This document shows positions 1-5,500 of a stretch of 16,458 nucleotides of DNA, piece by piece; the first letter of the stretch is position 1; each line of letters begins with the position of its first letter. The stretch spans positions 1 to 16,458 of the forward strand of contig CAJLYG010000051.1 in the NCBI GenBank assembly GCA_905210845.1, written 5' to 3'. Under the pieces are notes generated by a model. It was not told where the DNA came from. It searched no databases and saw nothing but the letters and a program-made list of their open reading frames with translations. The position numbers and the translations under genes are program-made. The stretch comes from an uncultured Prevotella sp. (GTDB taxonomy: Bacteria > Bacteroidota > Bacteroidia > Bacteroidales > Bacteroidaceae).

Positions 1-378
1 CGCATCGACCTGGGGAACGCGGCGGAGCAAGTCGAGCATCATGGCGATGGTCAATTCAGCAACAGCAACGGTCGAATAGCCCGATGCATTGCTGACTTTG
101 ATGCCTCTTGCTTTGGCAGCATCCAAGGCAACGTGGTCGACACCGGTAAAGGCGACGTCGATGTACTTCAGGTTCGGGCAGGCATTGATGACTTCCGCTT
201 TAAGGGGCATGTTGGCGATGATGAGGATATCGGCGTCCTTCGCTTCTTCAATCTGGACGGCTGGGTCATCATTGCGTTCATACGCAGCAAATTCATAGCC
301 TTTTTCCTTCAAGGGTTTTACATACGAATCAAGCAATTCCTGGCTGATACCTAACGATTCCAACAAGACAATTTTCAT
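1..378 (-). CDS. D-isomer-specific 2-hydroxyacid dehydrogenase, N-terminal part (cut by window edge)
   Basis: The first 126 residues (MKIVLLESLG...) of an NAD-dependent D-2-hydroxyacid dehydrogenase, the family that interconverts 2-oxoacids and D-2-hydroxyacids in the cytosol. Visible are the catalytic/substrate-binding domain strands (ADILIIANMPL, LKYIDVAFTGVDHVALDAA) and the segment leading to the NAD domain (GYSTVAVAELTIAMMLDLLRR). The Rossmann GxGxxG motif and the Arg/Glu/His catalytic residues would lie beyond the window edge. Substrate (lactate, glycerate, phosphoglycerate or other) cannot be told. The ATG at 378 is chosen because AAAGGAG lies 9 nt upstream. It follows the MarR gene with a 121-bp gap holding its own promoter. 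The style is Firmicutes-like, reminiscent of Megasphaera-type bacteria, which is a resemblance and not a proven assignment. Confidence 0.85.
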   Translation of the reverse strand, partial: MKIVLLESLGISQELLDSYVKPLKEKGYEFAAYERNDDPAVQIEEAKDADILIIANMPLKAEVINACPNLKYIDVAFTGVDHVALDAAKARGIKVSNASGYSTVAVAELTIAMMLDLLRRVPQVDA

Positions 379-387
379 TTTTAAAAT

Positions 388-394
388 CTCCTTT
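388..394 (-). promoter_or_regulatory. Shine-Dalgarno site of the 2-hydroxyacid dehydrogenase
   Basis: The minus strand reads AAAGGAG, 9 nt before the ATG at 378. This is a strong canonical ribosome binding site that fixes the start. Such sites are not seen before the genes right of about 1.1 kb. Confidence 0.8.
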
Positions 395-418
395 CAGCAT
401 AGGTAATATCTTGATTTA

Positions 419-446
419 ATTATACGCATATGCCGATGATTTGTAA
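419..446 (-). promoter_or_regulatory. Sigma-70/sigma-A-type promoter for the 2-hydroxyacid dehydrogenase
   Basis: The minus strand reads TTACAA (441-446), 16 nt spacer, TATAAT (419-424). The -10 is a perfect consensus and the -35 is weak. This fits housekeeping promoters of Firmicutes, not the TAnnTTTG form used by Bacteroidota. A start point near 412 would leave a leader of about 35 nt. Confidence 0.5.
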
Positions 447-499
447 GCTATCTATGGGAAATCAGTATAGGTAAGTCCTCTATATGATAAAAATATATA

Positions 500-934
500 C
501 TATTCCGCCTCTAAAGCCGCTTGGACTTTCGCACACAGTGTCAATAGCTGCTGACGTTCCGTTGCTGACAATCCCTGCAAGGCCTGTCTCCGATGGGCCG
601 TTACAAAAGGTTCCGCTTTGGCAAACAGGTCCCGGCCGTCTTCGGTCAATTCGATGTACTTACCCCGCCCTTTCTCCATAGGATGACGGCTAATCAGGCC
701 TTTCTTCTCCAGCCGGCTCAACGTGCGCGTAATCGCTGCCGCTTCTACCTTGAAATAACGAATCAAATCGGCCTGGGCAATGCCGTCATTCAAGTGAATG
801 AAGTTCAGGACCATCCATTCCGAGCTGTGAAGTCCTAAAGGGGCTACACAGCCGTTCAAAGTCCGGGAAAAAATCCGGGTCGTACAGAATAATTGTCGTA
901 TCAATTCATCATCTTTCCGATCTCGTACGTCCAT
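500..934 (-). CDS. MarR-family transcriptional regulator
   Basis: A 144-residue winged-helix repressor of normal family length. The N-terminal helix (DDELIRQLFCTTRIFSRTLN) and C-terminal helices (ATERQQLLTLCAKVQAALEA) would form the dimer interface. Between them lie the recognition segment (IAQADLIRYFKVEAAAITRT, then LSRLEKKGLISR) and the wing (MEKGRGKYIELTEDGRDLF). MarR proteins usually repress an adjacent transporter or enzyme gene and are released by small phenolic or toxic ligands; the ligand here is unknown. The ATG at 934 is preferred over an in-frame TTG at 949 because GAGAGG lies 7 nt before the ATG. The gene follows the MFS transporter remnant by 11 bp, the usual pairing of a drug-efflux pump with its regulator. 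Confidence 0.88.
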   Translation of the reverse strand: MDVRDRKDDELIRQLFCTTRIFSRTLNGCVAPLGLHSSEWMVLNFIHLNDGIAQADLIRYFKVEAAAITRTLSRLEKKGLISRHPMEKGRGKYIELTEDGRDLFAKAEPFVTAHRRQALQGLSATERQQLLTLCAKVQAALEAE

Positions 935-941
935 TAGGATA

Positions 942-947
942 CCTCTC
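942..947 (-). promoter_or_regulatory. Shine-Dalgarno site of the MarR gene
   Basis: The minus strand reads GAGAGG, 7 nt from the ATG at 934. It overlaps the TGA stop of the upstream transporter (946-948), suggesting translational coupling. It decides the start in favour of 934 over the TTG at 949. Confidence 0.65.
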
Positions 948-1083
948 AATCTTTATGGATATCGGCGACGGCTCCTTTTCCCACTTTCTGACTAGCCATG
1001 ACATCGCTGCCATAGCGATAATGACAGAACATGAACAGGACAGCAAAACAAATCATAAGGGCTGTGACACTCCAGTACATGTG
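946..1083 (-). pseudogene. 3' remnant of an MFS-type transporter, cut at the junction
   Basis: On the minus strand a reading frame ends with TGA at 946-948 and is open up to a TGA at 1096-1098. It encodes about 45 residues: a hydrophobic helix (MYWSVTALMICFAVLFMFCH) followed by a positively charged, hydrophilic tail ending DIHKD. This looks like the last transmembrane helix and cytoplasmic tail of a multidrug-type MFS permease. The position directly upstream of a MarR gene supports that. The rest of the transporter is missing because the sequence switches to a GH31 gene near 1083. The family call rests on one helix and on context, so it is moderate. The fragment is not a functional gene as read here. 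Confidence 0.5.
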
Positions 1084-2183
1084 TCCGGCTGCCATTCAAT
1101 CCGCAATTGCGTTTTCTTGCCAGCGGTCATCGGTACAGTAAACTTCCACGAGTTCGGATTCCAAGCGGTACGCCAGCGTTCAGCCACCACCTGCTTGCCT
1201 CCGACAAAGACTTTCATATACCCTGCATAGTACAGGATAAAATGGTAGGTTGCCGTCGTAGGAGCCTCCAAGAAGCCTTCATAAACGACGTGCGACCCAT
1301 CGAGATTGAATCCCTTCGGCAGGTTCTTGATGCCACCGGGCTCTGTACGACGGGCGATCTCAGACGTTTCCGGACATCCAAACTCATAGTAGATACTGTC
1401 TTCATCACGTACCAAGCGTTTCCCTTCCCGGTCTACGTAGATGCCCGTCAGGTGCCCTTCCTTGCCTCTTCTGTCATAGAGTCTGAATGCCCGGTTCAGC
1501 TGTTGGTAGTCGTTGGGATTGCCCCAACGGCAATAGGAATAGGAATCCCATAAGATCCCGTAGTTCTTATTGCTGATGACGAAAGGCACGCTCACCTTTG
1601 TATTATACTGGAACAAGTCCTCGTTCTTGCCTTTCATGTTGATTTCCTCCGCCTGGTGCTGGCCGAGCCCATAGAATGCCTCATCATCCGGGCTGTCGAA
1701 AAGGGCGCGCCAGGTCCATCCTCGCTTCTGGCTCCCACTCACTTTCTTGGCATCCACGCCTATCTCACGGTCGGGGACCGTAAACGGAAGGAAAGTCTTT
1801 CCTCCCTGAAGGGCTTCGGAGAGCATCCTCCGACCTGTTGCATCATAGAAGGCGACACGACCATCCCGAGCATCCACCACTGCCTTCACTGAGGACGTAA
1901 CTACCACGACCTGTTCACCATCCTCATGGACAGAGAAACGGGAATAAGGCTTTTGCGGGACAATGATCAAGCTTGTCTTCTGGGGAAAGGCATCCTCTGC
2001 CGTCGCCTCCACGCGAATGATCTTGTCGTTGATCACTTGCAGGCGAACTTGCCTGGCACCTTTGCTTGCGTGATTTTTTACTTGAACGGTAATCAAGTTT
2101 CCCTGCTTGGCGTAGTTCCCAGCATCAGAAGCCACACATCCCCCGATGCACAGAACCATCATCAGAATCATTCGAATTTTCAT
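1053..2183 (-). CDS. GH31-family alpha-glycosidase (alpha-xylosidase-like) with PA14 domain, 3'-truncated at the junction
   Basis: N-terminal part of a glycoside hydrolase family 31 enzyme, likely a cell-envelope alpha-xylosidase or alpha-glucosidase. The ATG at 2183 gives a lipoprotein signal (MKIRMILMMVLCIGGC, lipobox cysteine 16). Next comes the GH31 N-terminal beta-sandwich with its typical motifs (DEAFYGLGQHQ, PFVISNKNYGILWDSYSYCRWG). A PA14 domain follows from about residue 270 (FNLDGSHVVYEGFLEAPTTA, YYAGYMKVFVGGKQV) to RIEWQPD at residue 367. PA14 inserted before the catalytic barrel is known from GH31 alpha-xylosidases acting on xyloglucan. The barrel with its two catalytic aspartates is absent because the sequence changes at about 1083. 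The last nine residues before the stop at 1053 are junction sequence. An intact homologue would be roughly 950 residues. The LacI gene upstream may regulate it. Confidence 0.85.
   Translation of the reverse strand: MKIRMILMMVLCIGGCVASDAGNYAKQGNLITVQVKNHASKGARQVRLQVINDKIIRVEATAEDAFPQKTSLIIVPQKPYSRFSVHEDGEQVVVVTSSVKAVVDARDGRVAFYDATGRRMLSEALQGGKTFLPFTVPDREIGVDAKKVSGSQKRGWTWRALFDSPDDEAFYGLGQHQAEEINMKGKNEDLFQYNTKVSVPFVISNKNYGILWDSYSYCRWGNPNDYQQLNRAFRLYDRRGKEGHLTGIYVDREGKRLVRDEDSIYYEFGCPETSEIARRTEPGGIKNLPKGFNLDGSHVVYEGFLEAPTTATYHFILYYAGYMKVFVGGKQVVAERWRTAWNPNSWKFTVPMTAGKKTQLRIEWQPDTCTGVSQPL
1078..1098. other. Breakpoint joining Firmicutes-like and Bacteroidales-like DNA
   Basis: To the right, the GH31 frame is convincing up to the end of PA14 (RIEWQPD, aspartate at 1083-1085) and then runs into unrelated residues and a stop at 1053. 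To the left, the transporter frame is convincing from the MYW at about 1080 and hits a stop at 1096-1098. The two frames differ. Gene style, ribosome binding sites and promoter type also change across this point. No IS ends, tRNA or integrase is visible. The exact base cannot be set because a few bases fit both sides. Confidence 0.75.
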
Positions 2184-2214
2184 CTCGGTAGTAATTTTAA
2201 TCAATTTCCATTTG

Positions 2215-2249
2215 CAAAGATAGTTGTTTTTTCCTGATCTCCATGCAAA
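2215..2249 (-). promoter_or_regulatory. Bacteroidota-type promoter of the GH31 gene
   Basis: The minus strand reads TATCTTTG (2215-2222), a perfect match to the TAnnTTTG -7 element. A TTTG lies 23 nt further upstream (2246-2249), somewhat beyond the usual 19-21 nt. A start point near 2208 would give a leader of about 25 nt before the ATG at 2183. Confidence 0.5.
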
Positions 2250-2270
2250 AAGAACCACAAAAGATTGCAA

Positions 2271-2303
2271 AAGCTAAGGTCGAAAGACGCGAAACCTTAG
2301 CTT
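2271..2303 (-). terminator. 10-bp perfect inverted repeat; possible terminator of the LacI transcript or operator of GH31
   Basis: Arms AAGCTAAGGT (2271-2280) and ACCTTAGCTT (2294-2303) are separated by 13 nt. On the minus strand the hairpin is followed by TTTTGCAATCTTTTG, a broken T tract, so it could end the LacI transcript about 190 nt past its stop codon. It also sits just upstream of the GH31 -33 region, where an operator or activator site would lie. The two readings cannot be separated from sequence alone. Confidence 0.4.
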
Positions 2304-2357
2304 GGAGAGGGCTGCGGCTTAGTTCTGAGACAAGGGCATCAGCAGGCAAAACGCAAG

Positions 2358-2457
2358 AGATGACCTTTCGCGCCCTGAAAGATGACCTTTTAGGCTTCAT
2401 TAGATGACCTTTTAAGAGGCAAAAGATGACCTATTAGAAGACAGGAGATGACCTTTT
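2358..2457. repeat. Five copies of a 12-bp motif at exact 22-bp intervals
   Basis: AGATGACCTTTT or a near copy starts at 2358, 2380, 2402, 2424 and 2446: always 22 bp, about two helical turns. Copies 2, 3 and 5 are identical. Copy 1 ends in C instead of T and copy 4 has ATT in place of TTT. The 10-bp spacers between copies are unlike each other, so the 12-mer is conserved on its own and this is not a simple tandem duplication. The array lies between the LacI stop (2492) and the hairpin at 2271-2303, so it would be transcribed as LacI 3' UTR. Possible roles are a phased protein-binding array (for example a LytTR-type regulator, which binds direct repeats about two turns apart) or an interspersed element of the genome. 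Confidence 0.85.
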
Positions 2458-2491
2458 GGAAAACAGGGCGGTACCTGTCCAAGAAACGGCA

Positions 2492-3505
2492 TCAACTTTT
2501 CTCGGATGACTCCCTGATTTTCAGGATCATAGGGACGACTTCCCTATAGATCTTAGCATCTCCATTGATATGGCGCATTAAGATATCACAAGCCTTTTCC
2601 CCCTGTACGCACGCCTGGTCCATGATCGCTGAAAGCCTCGGGGTAACGAAGGCAGCATTGTCCCCATCCGTAAACCCGATGATGGCGACATCATTCGGGA
2701 TGCTCAATTTCATCTCCTTGATCGCGTCAAAGGCAGCATACGTAACGATATCGTTAAAGGCAAGGATGGCATCCGGGCGGTCGGGGCGTTTGAGCAACCC
2801 GATCGCAGCCTGGCGCGCCACCTCAAAGTCGATCTTATCGCAGATCACCAAGGTACGGTCGATCGGGATATGGCACTCACGAAGAGCCTCCAAGTAACCA
2901 TGCTTCCTACGCACGACCATGTCCAAGTGATTCGTCCCGCCCAGGAAAGCAATCCTCCTGCTGCCAGTCTTGATCAGATGGAGGGTCGCCTCATAGGCAG
3001 CCTCATCGCCATTGGCTACCACTTGGGAGAACTTATCGGGCAGACAGGTCCTGGCGAAGAAGACCAATGGGATGCCCAACTCATGCAGATACTCGAAATG
3101 ACGATAGTCGACCGTCTCTTGCGACAGGCAGGCAATGATGCCCTCGACGTGCATGGAGATGAAGTTATCCACCGCCTTCACTTCCCTTTCATAACTTTCA
3201 TGGGTGTTGACGCTAAACACCGAATAGCCCCTCCTTGACGCATAGTCCTCGGCACCAGCCAAGACCGCCGCAAAATAATGCGTGACTAAGTTGGGGACGA
3301 TAACCCCGATGATATGGGGAGCCTCTTTCCTCAGGCTCTGCGCGAAAGGATTCGGGCGATAGTTGAGTTCGCGGGCAAGGGCTTTCACCTTTTCCTTGAC
3401 CTCATCCCCTACCTCATGACTATTCCGCAAGGCACGGGATACCGTGGCGATGCTCACCCCAAGTTGATCGGCTAAATCCTTCAGAGATGTACGATGCTGC
3501 TTCAT
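2492..3505 (-). CDS. LacI-family transcriptional regulator
   Basis: A 337-residue sugar-responsive repressor of standard family length. The N-terminal helix-turn-helix and hinge (SLKDLADQLGVSIATVSRAL, then VKALARELNYRPNPFAQSL) bind DNA. The rest is a periplasmic-binding-protein-like ligand domain, with IIGVIVPNLVTHYFAAVLAG, the core segment RIAFLGG, and the typical DAILAFNDIVTYAAFDAIKE and DVAIIGFTDGD. The ligand is unknown; the GH31 gene downstream suggests a plant or starch oligosaccharide. The start at 3505 is the first ATG of the HTH and leaves a leader of about 15 nt behind the promoter at 3525-3555. A palindromic operator overlaps that promoter, so autoregulation is likely. No Shine-Dalgarno is seen, normal for Bacteroidota. 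Confidence 0.93.
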   Translation of the reverse strand: MKQHRTSLKDLADQLGVSIATVSRALRNSHEVGDEVKEKVKALARELNYRPNPFAQSLRKEAPHIIGVIVPNLVTHYFAAVLAGAEDYASRRGYSVFSVNTHESYEREVKAVDNFISMHVEGIIACLSQETVDYRHFEYLHELGIPLVFFARTCLPDKFSQVVANGDEAAYEATLHLIKTGSRRIAFLGGTNHLDMVVRRKHGYLEALRECHIPIDRTLVICDKIDFEVARQAAIGLLKRPDRPDAILAFNDIVTYAAFDAIKEMKLSIPNDVAIIGFTDGDNAAFVTPRLSAIMDQACVQGEKACDILMRHINGDAKIYREVVPMILKIRESSEKS

Positions 3506-3524
3506 AACCTACAATAATTGACTG

Positions 3525-3555
3525 CAAATATACTCAAATTATCCGGTTACGCAAA
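3525..3555 (-). promoter_or_regulatory. Bacteroidota-type promoter of the LacI gene
   Basis: The minus strand reads TTTG (3552-3555), 19 nt, TATATTTG (3525-3532). Both elements and the spacing match the TTTG / TAnnTTTG consensus exactly. It is the best promoter match in the window. The -33 element lies inside the palindrome at 3549-3564. Confidence 0.75.
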
Positions 3556-3564
3556 CGTTTACGT
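3549..3564. promoter_or_regulatory. Palindromic operator, probably for the LacI-family regulator
   Basis: ACGCAAACGTTTACGT is a near-perfect 16-bp palindrome (one mismatched pair) centred on a CG step, the hallmark of LacI-family operators. It covers the -33 element of the LacI promoter, so bound repressor should block RNA polymerase. No comparable site is seen before the GH31 gene. Confidence 0.65.
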
Positions 3565-3607
3565 GCAAAAATCCAAAGTTTTCCATGGAGCTTTGAATGA
3601 AATCACT

Positions 3608-3710
3608 TACCTTTGCGACATATTTATTAAGATGAGTAATGAATAGTTGATAATAAGTTAGTTAGCGATGAGTTAGGACTGTCGGGAGACCCTCCTAACT
3701 CTTTTCTTTT
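3608..3710 (+). ncRNA. Candidate small RNA with its own -7 element and intrinsic terminator
   Basis: On the plus strand TACCTTTG (3608-3615) matches the TAnnTTTG -7 element. About 55 nt further on begins a strong hairpin followed by a T tract (3670-3710). No reading frame of note lies between, and both flanking genes are on the other strand. The transcript would be about 90 nt and its end would overlap the last bases of the response-regulator gene in antisense. No good -33 element is found at the usual distance, so the promoter half is weak. Alternatively the hairpin merely stops readthrough. Confidence 0.4.
3670..3710 (+). terminator. Intrinsic terminator, plus strand
   Basis: Stem GAGTTAGGA (3670-3678) pairs perfectly with TCCTAACTC (3693-3701). 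Inside, a 3-bp GTC/GAC stem closes a GGGA (GNRA-type) tetraloop at 3684-3687. TTTTCTTTT follows at 3702-3710. On the minus strand no T tract follows the hairpin, so it serves plus-strand transcription and not the response-regulator gene that ends at 3709. Confidence 0.65.
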
Positions 3711-4347
3711 AAATATAGTACTCTGCTGAATCCACAAGTCCTGCCCGCAAGGCATATTTCGTAGCTTCATGCACGTTGTTCACCCCCAATTTGCGGAAGA
3801 TATTTTTCCGATGGGTGTTCACGGTATGGAAGCTTGAGAACCGTTTCTCCGCAATTTCCTTAGTCGTCATTCCCAAAGCGATGTCCTTGAGGATCTCCGT
3901 CTCTGTCTTGGTGAGGTTGACCTTCTCCTCCGTTGCATGGGCAGGAGCCAACAAAAGCTCTGTCATTCGCTGGCAGATATAACGTTGCCCACGGATCACG
4001 AACTGAATCGACTCGCGGATCTCAGGGAGAGGGGACTCCTTAAGTAAGATGCTGAAGGCTGAACTGCTGGCGATGAGCATGCGGACGAAGTCTGTACTCA
4101 GGTCCTCACTGAAGAGCAGCCACTGCACTTGTGGGAAACGCTGGTTCAGGATGAGCAGTTCTGCCGCGTCATTGATGTCGAACAAGGTATAGTCCATGAT
4201 CACGGCACAGGCAGGATACTCCCTCAATGCTTCCAACAGTCCAGCTTTGTCCGTCACCTGGCGATATTCCACGCCCTGGATACTGTCGAGGATGTACATC
4301 AGTCCAGCCCGTGTGATCCCCTGGTTATCAGCTAATAATATATTCAT
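3709..4347 (-). CDS. NarL/FixJ-type response regulator (REC + LuxR HTH)
   Basis: A 212-residue DNA-binding response regulator. The receiver domain spans about residues 1-120, with D7, the phospho-acceptor D52 (VIMDYTLFD), S80 at the switch position and the conserved K103 (LLKES). The second acidic-pocket residue is N8 in place of Asp/Glu. The LuxR helix-turn-helix is at about 145-205 (LTKTETEILKDIALGMTTKE, then IAEKRFSSFHTVNTHRKNIF). No sensor kinase is in the window, so the signal is unknown. ATG 4347 (MNILLADNQ) is preferred because receiver domains begin this way; an in-frame ATG at 4374 would add a lysine-rich MPKKKGKGR. It lies 39 bp after the thioesterase gene on the same strand and is probably co-transcribed with it. 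Confidence 0.9.
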   Translation of the reverse strand: MNILLADNQGITRAGLMYILDSIQGVEYRQVTDKAGLLEALREYPACAVIMDYTLFDINDAAELLILNQRFPQVQWLLFSEDLSTDFVRMLIASSSAFSILLKESPLPEIRESIQFVIRGQRYICQRMTELLLAPAHATEEKVNLTKTETEILKDIALGMTTKEIAEKRFSSFHTVNTHRKNIFRKLGVNNVHEATKYALRAGLVDSAEYYI

Positions 4348-4386
4348 TCTCCCTTTTCCTTTCTTCTTAGGCACGTCGAGGTACCG

Positions 4387-4872
4387 TCACATGGACAGTA
4401 ACTGCTCGTTCTCTACCTCACAACCCGTGAAGCCCATCTCCCTTGATCGTTCCGGATCCATGGCATAATAGACGACATCCGCCGTCACGCACGTCTCTCC
4501 CCGACTGTTCTCAATGGTAGCTGACATGAAAACATACTGTCGTTTCTGCTCCTTGATCGAGGCACGGACCGTCAACTGAGGGTCAGTGCTTCTCACCGGG
4601 TGCTTGTAATGGATGTCCAAGCGAGTGGTCATACCAGCTGCCTGCAACTTCCTCGTGACCACCCATCCACAAGTCTCATCAATCAGGGTAGCCAAGATAC
4701 CACCGTGCATCACCCCTTTCCACCCCTGGAAATGCTCCTGAGGTCGCCAAAAAGAGAGGATCTCATCACCATCCTCAAAGAATTCCATGTGCAAGCCGAT
4801 CGGATTATCCGGGCAGCACCCAAAGCAATCATACCCCTCTTGATGCAAGTAAGGATTCACTATTTTTCTCAT
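4387..4872 (-). CDS. PaaI-like hotdog-fold acyl-CoA thioesterase
   Basis: A 161-residue single hotdog-domain protein, likely hydrolysing acyl-CoA or aryl-CoA thioesters in the cytosol. The motif VMHGGILATLIDETCGWV (HGG at 56-58, D65, E66) is the active-site helix region of PaaI/DUF4442-type thioesterases. A cysteine-rich N-terminal motif, CFGCCPDNPIGLHMEF (C16, C19, C20), is typical of a PaaI subgroup and resembles a metal or structural site of uncertain role. Strands ending the fold follow (TTRLDIHYKHPVRS, ETCVTADVVYYAM). Start is ATG 4872; an upstream in-frame TTG at 4878 is less likely. First gene of a probable two-gene unit with the response regulator. Substrate unknown. Confidence 0.85.
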   Translation of the reverse strand: MRKIVNPYLHQEGYDCFGCCPDNPIGLHMEFFEDGDEILSFWRPQEHFQGWKGVMHGGILATLIDETCGWVVTRKLQAAGMTTRLDIHYKHPVRSTDPQLTVRASIKEQKRQYVFMSATIENSRGETCVTADVVYYAMDPERSREMGFTGCEVENEQLLSM

Positions 4873-4932
4873 TGTCAAACACTCTTAATCAAAATCCGCT
4901 TTCAGAGAATCCCTCATCGCGGCTTTCCCTTG

Positions 4933-4966
4933 CAAACTTACACAAAAATATCCAATCATGTGCAAA
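4933..4966 (-). promoter_or_regulatory. Bacteroidota-type promoter of the thioesterase/response-regulator unit
   Basis: The minus strand reads TTTG (4963-4966), 22 nt, TAAGTTTG (4933-4940). The -7 is a full consensus and the spacer is slightly long. The leader would be about 55 nt. Confidence 0.5.
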
Positions 4967-5110
4967 GACCGTCGCAAAATTATGTTTTCTTTTAAAGAAT
5001 CGTAAGATTCCATCTACATTTCCCTTCGTCCTCTAACCTGTCCAGGACAGAATCCAATGGGAAGGGGCATTATTTTAAATAAAAAAGAGGGAAGTTACGG
5101 AAAAAAGCAC

Positions 5111-5118
5111 TATCTTTG
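5111..5118 (+). promoter_or_regulatory. -7 promoter element of the DUF190 gene
   Basis: TATCTTTG on the plus strand matches TAnnTTTG, 28 nt before the ATG at 5147. No TTTG is present at the normal -33 distance, so only half of the promoter is recognisable. Confidence 0.5.
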
Positions 5119-5146
5119 TCAGACGATCGAAAAGAAAGGATTGACC

Positions 5147-5500
5147 ATGGAAATAAACAGCAAGGCTAAAAAGCTAAGGATCTATGTCAGCAATACAGAC
5201 AAATACAAGCACGAGCCGCTCTATCAGTATCTTGCCAGGACGGCAAGAGAGCTGGGCATGTCGGGCGCGACGATCTATAAAGGAGTGATGGGCTATGGGA
5301 CCAGCAGTGATTTCACCTCGCCGTCGCTTTGGGAGTTTGCCGAGAAAGTGCCTGTCACTGTGGAGATTATCGATGACGAGGCTCCGATCAACGACTACCT
5401 CCAGACCATCAAGCCCCTGTTGGATGAGCAGCCCAAGGGCTGTCTCATCACCTTACAGGATGTTGATGTCGTCTATATCAAGCACGGAACACCCTCTTAG
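5147..5500 (+). CDS. DUF190 (PII-like) domain protein
   Basis: A 117-residue cytosolic protein matching DUF190/COG1993. It has the characteristic start KKLRIYVSNTDKYKHEPLYQ, then LARTARELGMSGATIYKGVMGYG and a C-terminal strand DVDVVYIKHG. DUF190 proteins have a ferredoxin-like PII fold and are thought to be small-ligand or regulatory proteins, often beside the fluoride channel gene crcB; no crcB is seen here. The molecular role is not established. The ATG at 5147 is chosen because the family begins just before KKLRIY and a -7 element lies 28 nt upstream; the open frame extends back to 5057 without recognisable homology. Its stop (TAG 5498-5500) overlaps by three bases the stop of the convergent DUF5686 gene. 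Confidence 0.85.
   Translation: MEINSKAKKLRIYVSNTDKYKHEPLYQYLARTARELGMSGATIYKGVMGYGTSSDFTSPSLWEFAEKVPVTVEIIDDEAPINDYLQTIKPLLDEQPKGCLITLQDVDVVYIKHGTPS

Noticed and set aside
448..475. MarR operator upstream of the 2-hydroxyacid dehydrogenase
   Set aside because: CTAT...ATAG symmetry extends only four bases per arm, too weak to claim.
946..1098. Horizontal transfer or transposon insertion as the cause of the 1.1-kb join
   Set aside because: No inverted repeats, target duplication, integrase or tRNA is visible, and both genes are simply cut; a chimera explains this with fewer assumptions, though real recombination is not excluded.
1053..2270. Full-length reading of the 405-residue frame as one native protein starting at 2270
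   Set aside because: The first 29 residues lie before a clean lipoprotein signal at 2183 and overlap the promoter; the last nine residues before the stop come from the other side of the junction.
2358..2457. CRISPR array
   Set aside because: The repeat is 12 bp with 10-bp spacers, far shorter than CRISPR units, and no cas gene is near.
1053..3505. Polysaccharide utilisation locus
   Set aside because: A GH31 and a LacI regulator are present, but no SusC/SusD pair, other glycosidases or hybrid two-component system, and the GH31 is cut by the junction.
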